Below, in pieces: positions 1 to 5,548 of a stretch of DNA of 7,764 nt; positions within the stretch are counted from its first letter, which is position 1, and each line of letters opens with the position of its first letter. This DNA is from an uncultured Longilinea sp. Its GTDB lineage: Bacteria; Chloroflexota; Anaerolineae; Anaerolineales; Anaerolineaceae. Position numbers and translations under genes: made by a program. The stretch is taken from positions 1 through 7,764 of the forward strand of contig CALMIB010000423.1 of NCBI GenBank assembly GCA_937863945.1. Direction: 5' to 3'. A model generated the notes under the pieces. That model did no database searches and was not told the origin of the DNA. It saw only the letters and a list, made by a program, of their open reading frames with translations.

Positions 1-7
1 AATTTAT

Positions 8-53
8 TATAGCATAATGACGGAATTAATAATAATTCCATCATTATGCTATA
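8..53. repeat. AT-rich 21-bp inverted repeat (hairpin)
   Basis: Arms 8-28 and 33-53 are reverse complements at 20 of 21 positions (the mismatch pairs C21 with A40), with a 4-base loop. The first ~80 bases are strongly AT-rich, unlike the GC-rich rest of the window. A 13-bp piece of the right arm (TAATTCCATCATT, 33-45) is repeated directly at 66-78. There is no T-run directly after the stem on either strand, so it is not a textbook terminator. It may be a terminator for a gene outside the window, an operator with three half-sites, or the end of a small mobile repeat. Confidence 0.7.
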
Positions 54-95
54 CAGAATTCACATTAATTCCATCATTTACCTGAATCGGTGCCT

Positions 96-115
96 TCTTT
101 GCGCCAGCGCAAAGA
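96..115. promoter_or_regulatory. FNR/NnrR-type dyad upstream of nirS
   Basis: This is a perfect inverted repeat with 9-bp arms, TCTTTGCGC and GCGCAAAGA, separated by CA. Its core (99-112) reads TTGCG-CCAG-CGCAA. This is the TTGNN-N4-NNCAA layout bound by CRP/FNR-superfamily regulators. From memory, NnrR sites in alphaproteobacterial nir/nor promoters are of the TTGCG-N4-CACAA type, very close to this. The centre (105.5) lies 41.5 bp upstream of the start predicted from the -10 box at 135-140. The dyad is seen in the sequence; the identity of the regulator is inferred. Confidence 0.65.
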
Positions 116-134
116 GGACACGATTTATCTGATT

Positions 135-147
135 TATACTGAATTTC
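135..147 (+). promoter_or_regulatory. Predicted -10 box and start of nirS transcript
   Basis: TATACT at 135-140 matches the -10 consensus at five of six positions and predicts a start near 147. No recognisable -35 hexamer lies at the right distance, as is usual for promoters activated by a CRP/FNR-type protein bound at -41.5. The resulting leader is about 67 bases. Its end holds the palindrome TGCGGCCGCA (194-203), which abuts the Shine-Dalgarno AAGGAG (203-208) and could form a small hairpin there. Confidence 0.5.
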
Positions 148-213
148 TCAATCCTTTCCCCCATCCCCGTCAATCGAACAGCCAGCCGCTTCCTGCGGCC
201 GCAAGGAGCCCCT

Positions 214-2307
214 ATGAAGTCCTTTCGCATCCTGCTGGTATTGTTGGGCACACTATTCATCCTGAGCGCCTGCGCCGGCCCAACCGCGCAGCCCTCGGCC
301 GCGCCCGAAGCCGGCGAAGTGGAAGAAAGCAACAGTGTTCCCGGCCTGTACGACCGCGAGCTGGCGCTCGAAGCCTTCACCAAAGGCGGCTGCGGCGCCT
401 GCCACGTCATCCCGGGCGTGCCGGGCGCGGTGGGCACGCTCGGCCCCGACCTGAGCGCCGTCGGCGCGGACGCCGAGGCCGTGATCGCTTCCAGCGGCTA
501 CACCGGCGCGGCCAAAACCGCCGCCGACTTCCTGCGCGAGGCCGTCCTCCAACCGGATGCCTACATTGCGGCCGACTGCGGCGGCAAGGCCTGCCAGAAG
601 GGGCTGATGCCGGCCTCGCTGGGGGATACGCTCAGCGACCAGGAGCTGGAGGCCGTGGTGGGCTACATGCTGGGCCTGCCCGATAGCGCAACCGCGCCTG
701 AGCCTGGCCCGGGTGAAGCCACGCCGGTGGAACCGGCCGCGCCCGTCGCGGCGGCCGGCAGCGGGCCGGAAATGAGCGCGGAGGAATTTGACTGGGCCAG
801 GCAGACCTACTTCGAGCGCTGCGCCGGCTGCCACGGCACGCTGCGCAAGGGCGCCACCGGCCCCGCGCTGACCCCCGACAAGACCCAGCCGATGGGCACG
901 CTCGCCCTGGCGGCGATCATCTTCAACGGCACCACCGGCGGCATGCCCGACTGGGGCAAGCAGGGCTTCTTCACGCAGGCACAGACCGACACGATGGCCA
1001 GGTATCTGCAGCACGAACCGCCCACCCCACCCGAGCTGTCGCTGGAGCAGATGAAGGCCTCGTGGAAATTATTGGTTCCCCCTGCCGAGCGCCCCACCGC
1101 TCCTCAGACGACGCGCGACTGGCAGAATTACTTCATCGTCACGCTGCGCGACGCCGGGCAGGTGGCCGTGATCGACGGCGACACGCACGAGATCGTCAAC
1201 CTGGTCCATTCCGGCTACGCGGTGCACATCACGCGCATGTCGGCCACCGGGCGCTACGCCTACGTCATCGGGCGCGACGGCAAGCTGGCCTTGATCGACC
1301 TGTGGATGGAGAAACCCGACAAGGTGGCCGAGGTGCAGTTGTGCTACGACGCGCGCTCGGTGGAGGTGAGCAAATACAACGGCGAAGAGGGTAACTTCGA
1401 GGACCAGTACGCCGTGGTGGGCTGCTACTGGCCGCCGCACTTCGCCATCCTCGACGGGCAGACGCTCGAGCCGTTCAAGATCGTCAGCACGCGCAGCTAT
1501 ACCTACGACACCGAGGAATACCACCCCGAGCCGCGCGTGGCCGCCATCCTGGCCTCGCATTTCAAGCCCGAGTGGATCGTCAACATCAAGGAAACCGGTC
1601 AAATCTGGATCGTCAACTACACCGACCCGGTCAACCCGACCATCAAGATGATCGAGGCCGAACGCTTCCTGCACGATGGCGGGCTGGATTCGACCAAGCG
1701 CTACTTCCTGGTGGCCGCCAACCAGTCCAACAAGATCGCCGTGGTGGATTTGCTGGAGGAGAAGCTGGCCGCGATCGTCGAGGTGGACGCCATCCCCCAC
1801 CCCGGCCGCGGCGCCAACTGGATCGACCCTGAGTTCGGGCCGGTGTGGAGCACCTCGCACCTGGGCGACGGCGCCATCGTTTCGATCGGCACCGACCCCG
1901 ACGGCCACCCCGAAAGCGCCTGGAAGGCCGTGCGCACCACGCCGCTGCCCGGCGCCGGCAGCCTGTTCATCAAGACCCATCCCAACAGCAAATGGATCTG
2001 GGTGGACATGACCCTCAACCCCGATCCCGCCCTCTCGCGCACGGTGTGCGTGATCGCCAAGGATAACCCCGGCGAGGTGTACAAATGCTGGGAGGCCGCC
2101 AGCTACGGCCGCGCGGTGCACTTCGAGTACAACAAGCAGGGCACCGAGGTGTGGGTGAGCATCTGGGGCGACGCCAGCAAGCCCGGCGAGGTCGGCGAGA
2201 TCGTGATCTATAACGACGCCACGCTGGAAGAGCTGGCGCGCATCCCGGACCTGGTGACGCCCACCGGCAAGTTCAACGTGTACAACACGGTCAACGATGT
2301 TTATTAG
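214..2307 (+). CDS. nirS: Cytochrome cd1 nitrite reductase, lipoprotein with extra cytochrome c domain
   Basis: Reduces nitrite to nitric oxide, the key step of denitrification, on the outer side of the membrane. The 697 residues begin with a lipoprotein signal peptide (LSAC, Cys20 lipidated). An extra class I cytochrome c domain follows (CGACH 60-64, likely axial Met132), then a Pro/Ala/Glu-rich linker (about 157-188). Next comes the usual NirS cytochrome c domain (CAGCH 203-207, GGMPDWG with Met244). The heme d1 propeller runs from about 300 to 697. It keeps the proximal His338 (YAVHIT), the two active-site histidines His549 (STSH) and His589 (KTHP), and the C-terminal TPTGKFNVYNT signature. 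These agree with Pseudomonas and Paracoccus NirS as remembered, which argues against NirN or NirF. Typical NirS is about 540-600 residues with one c-heme, so the extra domain explains the length. AAGGAG (203-208) stands 5 bases before the ATG. No nir cofactor genes are in view. Confidence 0.95.
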   Translation: MKSFRILLVLLGTLFILSACAGPTAQPSAAPEAGEVEESNSVPGLYDRELALEAFTKGGCGACHVIPGVPGAVGTLGPDLSAVGADAEAVIASSGYTGAAKTAADFLREAVLQPDAYIAADCGGKACQKGLMPASLGDTLSDQELEAVVGYMLGLPDSATAPEPGPGEATPVEPAAPVAAAGSGPEMSAEEFDWARQTYFERCAGCHGTLRKGATGPALTPDKTQPMGTLALAAIIFNGTTGGMPDWGKQGFFTQAQTDTMARYLQHEPPTPPELSLEQMKASWKLLVPPAERPTAPQTTRDWQNYFIVTLRDAGQVAVIDGDTHEIVNLVHSGYAVHITRMSATGRYAYVIGRDGKLALIDLWMEKPDKVAEVQLCYDARSVEVSKYNGEEGNFEDQYAVVGCYWPPHFAILDGQTLEPFKIVSTRSYTYDTEEYHPEPRVAAILASHFKPEWIVNIKETGQIWIVNYTDPVNPTIKMIEAERFLHDGGLDSTKRYFLVAANQSNKIAVVDLLEEKLAAIVEVDAIPHPGRGANWIDPEFGPVWSTSHLGDGAIVSIGTDPDGHPESAWKAVRTTPLPGAGSLFIKTHPNSKWIWVDMTLNPDPALSRTVCVIAKDNPGEVYKCWEAASYGRAVHFEYNKQGTEVWVSIWGDASKPGEVGEIVIYNDATLEELARIPDLVTPTGKFNVYNTVNDVY

Positions 2308-2481
2308 GCCGAATTAGAAGATTACCGCTGTTCATCGAGCCGGCGCGGCGCCTGGGAAGGCGGACAAACCGGCCGGCAGGCTGCTGGCCTGCCTCCATCC
2401 AATCGGCCTCTGTGCCCGACCCGGACGGGTTGATTGAATAAACGTGGAGGAAGCGGCGCAAATGCCGGAAGATAAATAAAT

Positions 2482-2507
2482 CCGCCCCGGAACTTGCCCC
2501 GGGGCGG
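2482..2507 (-). terminator. Hairpin terminator of the 68-residue gene
   Basis: A perfect 9-bp GC-only stem (2482-2490 with 2499-2507, CCGCCCCGG/CCGGGGCGG) with an 8-base loop. Read on the minus strand it begins about 21 bases after the stop of the small gene and is followed by ATTTATTTA, a T-rich tail. On the plus strand no T-run follows, so it is oriented for the minus-strand gene. It may also block readthrough from nirS, which converges on it and has no strong terminator of its own. Confidence 0.65.
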
Positions 2508-2528
2508 TGGATATGCGCCTGGATTTGC

Positions 2529-2735
2529 TTAGCGGTGGGAAGAAACGGCCTTCTGGATGGGAATGGCGGTTTCCTCTGGCTCGCGGCGGCGCAGCCAGGC
2601 GATGACATGCTCGATGAGCGAGTCGTGCGGTACCTGCCGGGCCAGCTTTTCGTTCTCGATGAGTTGCTGGATTTCACGGCGGTGACTCTCGACCATCTCA
2701 AAGTCGATCCAATCTGATTTACCAAACTGTTCCAT
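2529..2735 (-). CDS. Small helical protein of unknown function, 68 residues
   Basis: I do not recognise this protein. It starts MEQFGKSDW and is charged and probably mostly helical. Its central section is rich in Glu, Arg and Gln (ESHRREIQQLIENEK) and is followed by HVIAWLRRREPEE. There is no signal peptide, membrane segment or cysteine, so it is presumably cytoplasmic. The start is fixed by a perfect AGGAGG (2741-2746, complement strand) 5 bases before the ATG; longer upstream starts would ignore that site. A possible -10 box TATGAT lies at 2781-2786 on the complement, giving a leader of about 40 bases. It is transcribed in the same direction as the response regulator but lies 188 bases downstream, beyond a hairpin, so it is probably a separate unit. 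Given its strong ribosome-binding site and own terminator, I think it is real. Confidence 0.65.
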   Translation of the reverse strand: MEQFGKSDWIDFEMVESHRREIQQLIENEKLARQVPHDSLIEHVIAWLRRREPEETAIPIQKAVSSHR

Positions 2736-2877
2736 GCTTACCTCCTGCCGGGAAACCGTTCCGCTCTCCGGTACGCTGTTATCATACGCGGGATGGCGCG
2801 CCGCCCCCATCCGCTTTTGGCGAGTATTGCTTCTCAACCCTGGATCAGTCTTCAACCTGGTCATCTGGACAACTGAA

Positions 2878-2900
2878 AGCCGCCGGGGTCGCCGGCGGCT
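2878..2900 (-). terminator. Hairpin after the response regulator gene
   Basis: A perfect 9-bp stem (AGCCGCCGG at 2878-2886 with CCGGCGGCT at 2892-2900) and a 5-base loop, lying 23 bases past the regulator stop codon. On the minus strand it is followed by TTCAGTTG, so the T-tail is weak. On the plus strand it is followed by GAGAATTTTT, but no plus-strand gene ends here. It is most likely a moderate terminator for the regulator. Confidence 0.55.
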
Positions 2901-2923
2901 GAGAATTTTTGAGGCGGGTGGGG

Positions 2924-3565
2924 TTATTTCACCAGCTTGTTTTGCAGCGCCAGGGCCACCGCTTCGGTGCGGCTGGAGACGCCCAGCTTGGAGAGGATGC
3001 TGGAGACGTGGAATTTGACCGTCGAGCGGCTGATGACCAGCTTATCGGCGATTTCGTTGTTGCTCAGGCCGCGCGACATCAACCCCAGCACCTCGCGCTC
3101 GCGCTCGGTCAGGTCAAAACCCGGCGCAGGCGGCTGGGTGGCGGCGTGGATGAGCGCCTGGGCGGCCTCGGGGGCCAGCGTGGCGCGCCCGGCTGCCGCC
3201 GCGCGGATGGCGCGGGCCAGTTCGTCGGCGGCCACGTTCTTCAGCAGGTAGCCGATCGCCCCGGCCTGCAGCGCGCCCTGCACCAGCTCATCCTCACGGA
3301 AGCTGGTCAGCACGATCACCTGCGTGTGCGGGCAGGCCTGGCGGATCTGCCGGGTGGCGGTCGCGCCGTCCATTTCGGGCATCACCAGGTCCATCAGCAC
3401 CACATCGGGGTGCACCTGTTTGCACAGGCGCACGGCCTCGGCGCCGTCGCGGGCTTCGCCGGCCAGTTCCAGCTCATCGTAGATGGACAAAAACGCGCTC
3501 AGGCCGCTGCGCACAACGGCGTGGTCGTCCACCAGCAGGACGCGGATCGGTTTGGTTTCGAGCAT
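2924..3565 (-). CDS. NarL/FixJ-family response regulator
   Basis: A two-component transcription regulator of 213 residues, the normal length for the family. The receiver domain (about 7-122) has the acidic pair Asp13/Asp14, phospho-acceptor Asp59 (VLMD, followed by MPEMDG), switch Thr87 (VLTSF) and conserved Lys109. After a short linker, a LuxR-type helix-turn-helix fills about 150-211. Typical motifs are LTEREREVL, GLSNNEIADKL and STVKFHVSSIL. It ends a few residues later, so no extra domain is present. AAGGAA precedes the ATG by 7 bases. No histidine kinase is adjacent, so the signal is unknown. Its closeness to nirS is suggestive only: NarL itself controls nitrate and nitrite genes, but this subfamily is large and the two genes converge rather than share a promoter. 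Confidence 0.93.
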   Translation of the reverse strand: MLETKPIRVLLVDDHAVVRSGLSAFLSIYDELELAGEARDGAEAVRLCKQVHPDVVLMDLVMPEMDGATATRQIRQACPHTQVIVLTSFREDELVQGALQAGAIGYLLKNVAADELARAIRAAAAGRATLAPEAAQALIHAATQPPAPGFDLTEREREVLGLMSRGLSNNEIADKLVISRSTVKFHVSSILSKLGVSSRTEAVALALQNKLVK

Positions 3566-3609
3566 GAGCGGATTCCTTCGTGAATCAGTGCCAAAATTCC
3601 AACGATCTT

Positions 3610-3638
3610 AGTGTACATGATGGCAGCCGGCCTGGCAA
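3610..3638 (-). promoter_or_regulatory. Promoter of the response regulator
   Basis: On the minus strand TTGCCA (complement of 3633-3638, one mismatch to TTGACA) is separated by exactly 17 bases from TACACT (complement of 3610-3615, four of six consensus positions). The predicted start is near 3603, giving a leader of about 38 bases with an AAGGAA ribosome-binding site. It lies between the broken acetyltransferase gene and the regulator, so the regulator can be transcribed alone. Confidence 0.55.
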
Positions 3639-3651
3639 GCCTGCCCGGAGA

Positions 3652-3860
3652 TTATTCCAGGAGCGCTTCCACGTCCGCGGGCAGGTCCAACCGGAAAACG
3701 ACCTCGCCGCACCAGATCTCATCGTTGGGCACAAGCCCCGGGCTGCGGCCAATGAATACAGGTTGCCGGCCATGAAATTTTTCTGGTCGTCCCGCACGGA
3801 CAGATTGAGGATGGCCTCCCAGTTTTCGGGGGTGATTTCACGCAGCGATACGGTTTTCAT
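3652..3860 (-). pseudogene. GNAT N-acetyltransferase with central deletion and frameshift
   Basis: From the ATG at 3860 the frame encodes about 40 residues (MKTVSLREITPENW ... NLYSLA), typical of the N-terminus of a GNAT acetyltransferase of the spermidine/spermine acetyltransferase-like group. At about 3741-3752 the match stops. A different frame then gives RSPGLVPNDEI ... GEVVFRLDLP and a TAA stop at 3652-3654, typical of the C-terminus of the same family (YRSLGF ... GEVVxRL). The two pieces sum to about 70 residues against about 150 normally. The acetyl-CoA-binding middle with its Q/R-x-x-G-x-G/A loop is therefore missing, and the ends are out of frame. The original N-terminal frame would run on to 3585 as unrelated sequence. 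A deletion of about 240 bp is the simplest reading. The upstream overlap with two other frames suggests it was the last gene of an operon. No activity is expected. Confidence 0.7.
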
Positions 3861-3936
3861 CGGGGACACTCTTTTCCGGCGCAAATTCCGCCAGCCAGCG
3901 GTCGGCGGCGCGCTGTAACAGGAGTTGCGCGTTCAT
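3838..3936 (-). CDS. Possible 32-residue coupled ORF
   Basis: A short frame whose ATG overlaps the stop of the upstream 86-residue gene (ATGA at 3933-3936) and whose end overlaps the start of the acetyltransferase remnant by 23 bases. The product begins MNAQLLLQRAADRW and is weakly amphipathic, with no recognised domain. No clear Shine-Dalgarno site precedes it, so it would depend on translational coupling. The ATGA overlap on both sides of an operon gap favours it being real; its very small size speaks against. It could also be a remnant of a longer gene cut by the same deletion that damaged the acetyltransferase. Confidence 0.3.
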   Translation of the reverse strand: MNAQLLLQRAADRWLAEFAPEKSVPDENRIAA

Positions 3937-4193
3937 TTCTTGCGGGCGGGCTTCTTCGGCGCGGGCATGCCGGGCAATTCCGGCGCGCCCAGCGAACGCA
4001 TGCGCTCAGCCTCCGAGGTCAGCGAAACGCGCGGCCCATCCACCCAGGCGCCGCCGTTCAGGTCGGCTTCGGCGCTTTGCAGCGCCTCGGCGGGCGTCTC
4101 GGCCCAGTAGGCGCGGCTGAACGTCTCCACCGGCACAGCCTTTTTACCGCGTCCGCGCGGCTGCACCAGACCTTCCACCCAGAACTGCTTCAT
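3933..4193 (-). CDS. Unknown protein of 86 residues with Lys/Arg-rich tail
   Basis: I do not recognise a family. The protein starts MKQFWVEGLVQPRGRGKK. It has an aromatic strand-like section (ETFSRAYWAETPAEALQSAE) and a second one (GGAWVDGPRVSLTSEAERM). It ends in a Pro/Lys/Arg tail (MPAPKKPARKK) that could be disordered and bind nucleic acid or acidic partners. There is no signal peptide, membrane helix or cysteine. The start is supported by GGAGG (complement of 4199-4203) 5 bases before the ATG. It is the first gene of a tight minus-strand run, followed without a gap by a possible 32-codon ORF and the acetyltransferase remnant. The AT-rich stretch at 4207-4235 probably holds its promoter (for example TATATC on the complement strand), but I cannot pick the boxes with confidence. 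Confidence 0.65.
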   Translation of the reverse strand: MKQFWVEGLVQPRGRGKKAVPVETFSRAYWAETPAEALQSAEADLNGGAWVDGPRVSLTSEAERMRSLGAPELPGMPAPKKPARKK

Positions 4194-4280
4194 GCGTGCC
4201 TCCGATCAATGATATAGGACAATTGTACCAGTAAAAGAGGCGTTGAGTTCTGGGTGATTCGTGATGAGGAAGCGGAATAG

Positions 4281-4431
4281 CCACAGAGATCACCGAGGTC
4301 TCAGAGAGGAAAGAGGAGCCCGAATTTGAAAAGACAGAAAAGCAATCTCTTATCGTATGTAGAAAATTTCTGTTCTCTTAAAATCCTCTCTTCTTCTCTG
4401 TGTCCTCTGTGTCCTCTGTGTCTCCGTGGTG
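4281..4431. repeat. Palindromic intergenic element with 9-bp units
   Basis: The left end (4281-4316) reads CCACAGAGAT CACCGAGG and continues as degenerate 9-base units. The right end (4384-4431), read on the other strand, begins CACCACGGAGACACAGAGG and contains three exact 9-bp copies (CTCTGTGTC on the plus strand at 4396-4404, 4405-4413, 4414-4422). With one gap the ends are imperfect reverse complements. The inner part also has shorter complementary pieces (AGACAGAAA near 4332, TTTCTGTTCT near 4367). The whole could fold as one ~150-base hairpin. CACAGAG-type intergenic repeats occur in many environmental bacterial genomes, as I recall. No transposase is present, so a MITE-like element or a transcript-end structure are both possible. 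Confidence 0.6.
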
Positions 4432-4444
4432 AATCCCGCTCTGC

Positions 4445-5401
4445 TTATCTTCTTCTCCCCAACTGCGCCACAAAGAAGCCCACGGCCAGCCCCAGCAGCG
4501 CGCCCACGATCAGGCCGCCCAGGTTGCGCGAGAAGAAGCCCGGCACGCCGGAGAAAAATCCCGCCGGGGTGGGCGTGGCGGTCGGCGCCAGTGTGGGAGT
4601 GGGCGTTTGCGTGGCGGGCGCTTGCTCGGTGGCGGTGGGGGTGCCGGTGGGCGTCTCGGGCGAGGGAGTGGCGCTGGGTTCGGGGGTGGGTGTGGCTGTG
4701 TTGGCTGCACGGATGATCAGCGTGGTGCCCAGGAAGATCAGGTTATCATCGCCGATGTTGTTCAGTCGCTTGATTTCATCGACCGTCACGCCGTACCTGG
4801 CCGCGATGGAGGTGAGCGTATCGCCCGTCACCACCACGTGGGTGATGGCGCCGTCGGCGCCGACCGCCACGGTGGCGGTGGCCGTGGGAACCACCTGCGC
4901 CACCTGCCCGGAGGAGGACTGGGTGCGCGGCTGCGCGGGCTGGGTGGCAGCCGCCACGCCGGAAGGCCGCACGACCAGGCTGAAGTAAAGGTTGCCACCG
5001 CTGCCGGCCACGCCCGCCCCCACCGCGCCGCCGGGCAGCACCATCGGATCGTGGTGCAGCGCATCCGTCCAGACCTGGTTGACGGCGGTGTCGGGGGTCA
5101 TTTGCTGGCCGTAGGCAATGTTTTCCTTCAAGCCGCTGGCCCACGGCACCGAGCCGTCGGGCCGGGTGTGGGTGAGCGTGCCGGTAGAGGCCATGTAATC
5201 GGCCTGCGCCTGGGCATAGGAACTGAGCCCGGAATCAAAAGTATAGGCGGGCAGGCCCTCGCTGGCGCGCAGCGCATTGACCGCGGCGATCAACTCCTGC
5301 GGGGTCGGGTCGGCGGCGCGCACCGTGGAGCCCGGAGCTGCCAGCAGCGTCACAAGGAAAGCCAACAAGAACAGGGCGTGGGCAAGCATTTTTGATTTCA
5401 C
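4445..5401 (-). CDS. Surface-anchored CAP-domain protein with LysM
   Basis: An exported protein of 318 residues. A signal peptide (h-region about 7-23, likely cleavage near VRA/AD at 29-30) is followed by a CAP/SCP domain (about 33-146). This carries His78 (LTHTRPDG), Glu93 (LKENIAYG), Trp111 and His116/His117 (ALHHDPMVLP), matching the usual His-Glu-His cavity. After a Gln/Ser/Thr linker comes a LysM domain (188-231, VVVTGDTLTSIAARYGV), which binds peptidoglycan or related glycans. A Thr/Pro stalk follows (233-280), then a membrane helix (about 294-314) ending in RRR. The product should stand on the cell surface, held by the C-terminal helix, with LysM touching the wall. The enzymatic role of bacterial CAP domains is unsettled. 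The start is GTG, with TATAAT 7 bases upstream and no Shine-Dalgarno site. An in-frame ATG at 5389 (MLAHALF) is the alternative start and would also keep the signal peptide. Confidence 0.88.
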   Translation of the reverse strand: MKSKMLAHALFLLAFLVTLLAAPGSTVRAADPTPQELIAAVNALRASEGLPAYTFDSGLSSYAQAQADYMASTGTLTHTRPDGSVPWASGLKENIAYGQQMTPDTAVNQVWTDALHHDPMVLPGGAVGAGVAGSGGNLYFSLVVRPSGVAAATQPAQPRTQSSSGQVAQVVPTATATVAVGADGAITHVVVTGDTLTSIAARYGVTVDEIKRLNNIGDDNLIFLGTTLIIRAANTATPTPEPSATPSPETPTGTPTATEQAPATQTPTPTLAPTATPTPAGFFSGVPGFFSRNLGGLIVGALLGLAVGFFVAQLGRRR

Positions 5402-5408
5402 AGATCAA

Positions 5409-5414
5409 ATTATA
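5409..5414 (-). promoter_or_regulatory. -10 box of the CAP-LysM gene
   Basis: An exact TATAAT on the minus strand ends 7 bases before the GTG at 5401. The predicted transcription start is at or one base before the start codon, so the message is probably leaderless. No good -35 hexamer is seen: a TTGCCT (complement of 5439-5444) is too far away, with a 24-base spacer. If translation begins at the ATG at 5389 instead, the leader would be about 12 bases, still without a Shine-Dalgarno site. Confidence 0.55.
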
Positions 5415-5548
5415 GAGAATTTATGCCGGCTTGCATACAGGCAATTTTTTAAGAATTGATGAATAAGCCGGGAATCAACCCTGCTTTCACCCACCCTTGC
5501 CATCCTGATTTCATTTGTGATTCACGTTCTTCGCGTCAGCCGGCATTT

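Noticed and set aside
1..80. A CRISPR array at the AT-rich start.
   Set aside because: Only three partial motif copies in mixed orientation, with no regular spacers and no cas genes.
214..2307. NirN or NirF (heme d1 biosynthesis proteins) as identity of the cd1-type protein.
   Set aside because: Both active-site histidines, the canonical NirS c-domain and the C-terminal TPTGKFNVYNT signature match the nitrite reductase rather than the biosynthetic relatives.
2375..2393. A 7-bp hairpin (GGCAGGC/GCCTGCC) as terminator of nirS.
   Set aside because: No T-run follows it on the plus strand, and similar GC-only hairpins are expected by chance here. The true nirS terminator is not identified.
2736..2864. 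A longer version of the 68-residue protein beginning at 2864.
   Set aside because: The extension crosses the perfect AGGAGG ribosome-binding site and the likely -10 box, and its composition is unlike the rest of the protein.
3585..3657. Reading the acetyltransferase frame to its natural stop at 3585 as an intact 91- to 99-residue protein.
   Set aside because: After about residue 40 the product has Arg/Ser/Trp-rich out-of-frame character, whereas the alternative frame restores a recognisable GNAT C-terminus ending at 3652.
4607..5395. A long plus-strand open frame opposite the CAP-LysM gene, and similar long opposite-strand frames across nirS and the response regulator.
   Set aside because: They are rich in Gly, Arg and His, have no ribosome-binding sites or recognisable domains, and are the expected by-product of GC-rich codon use in the real genes.
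5424..5450. A short stem followed by TTTTTT on the plus strand, like a terminator.
   Set aside because: The stem is only 4-5 bp and no plus-strand gene or convincing RNA precedes it; the region is more simply the promoter area of the CAP-LysM gene.
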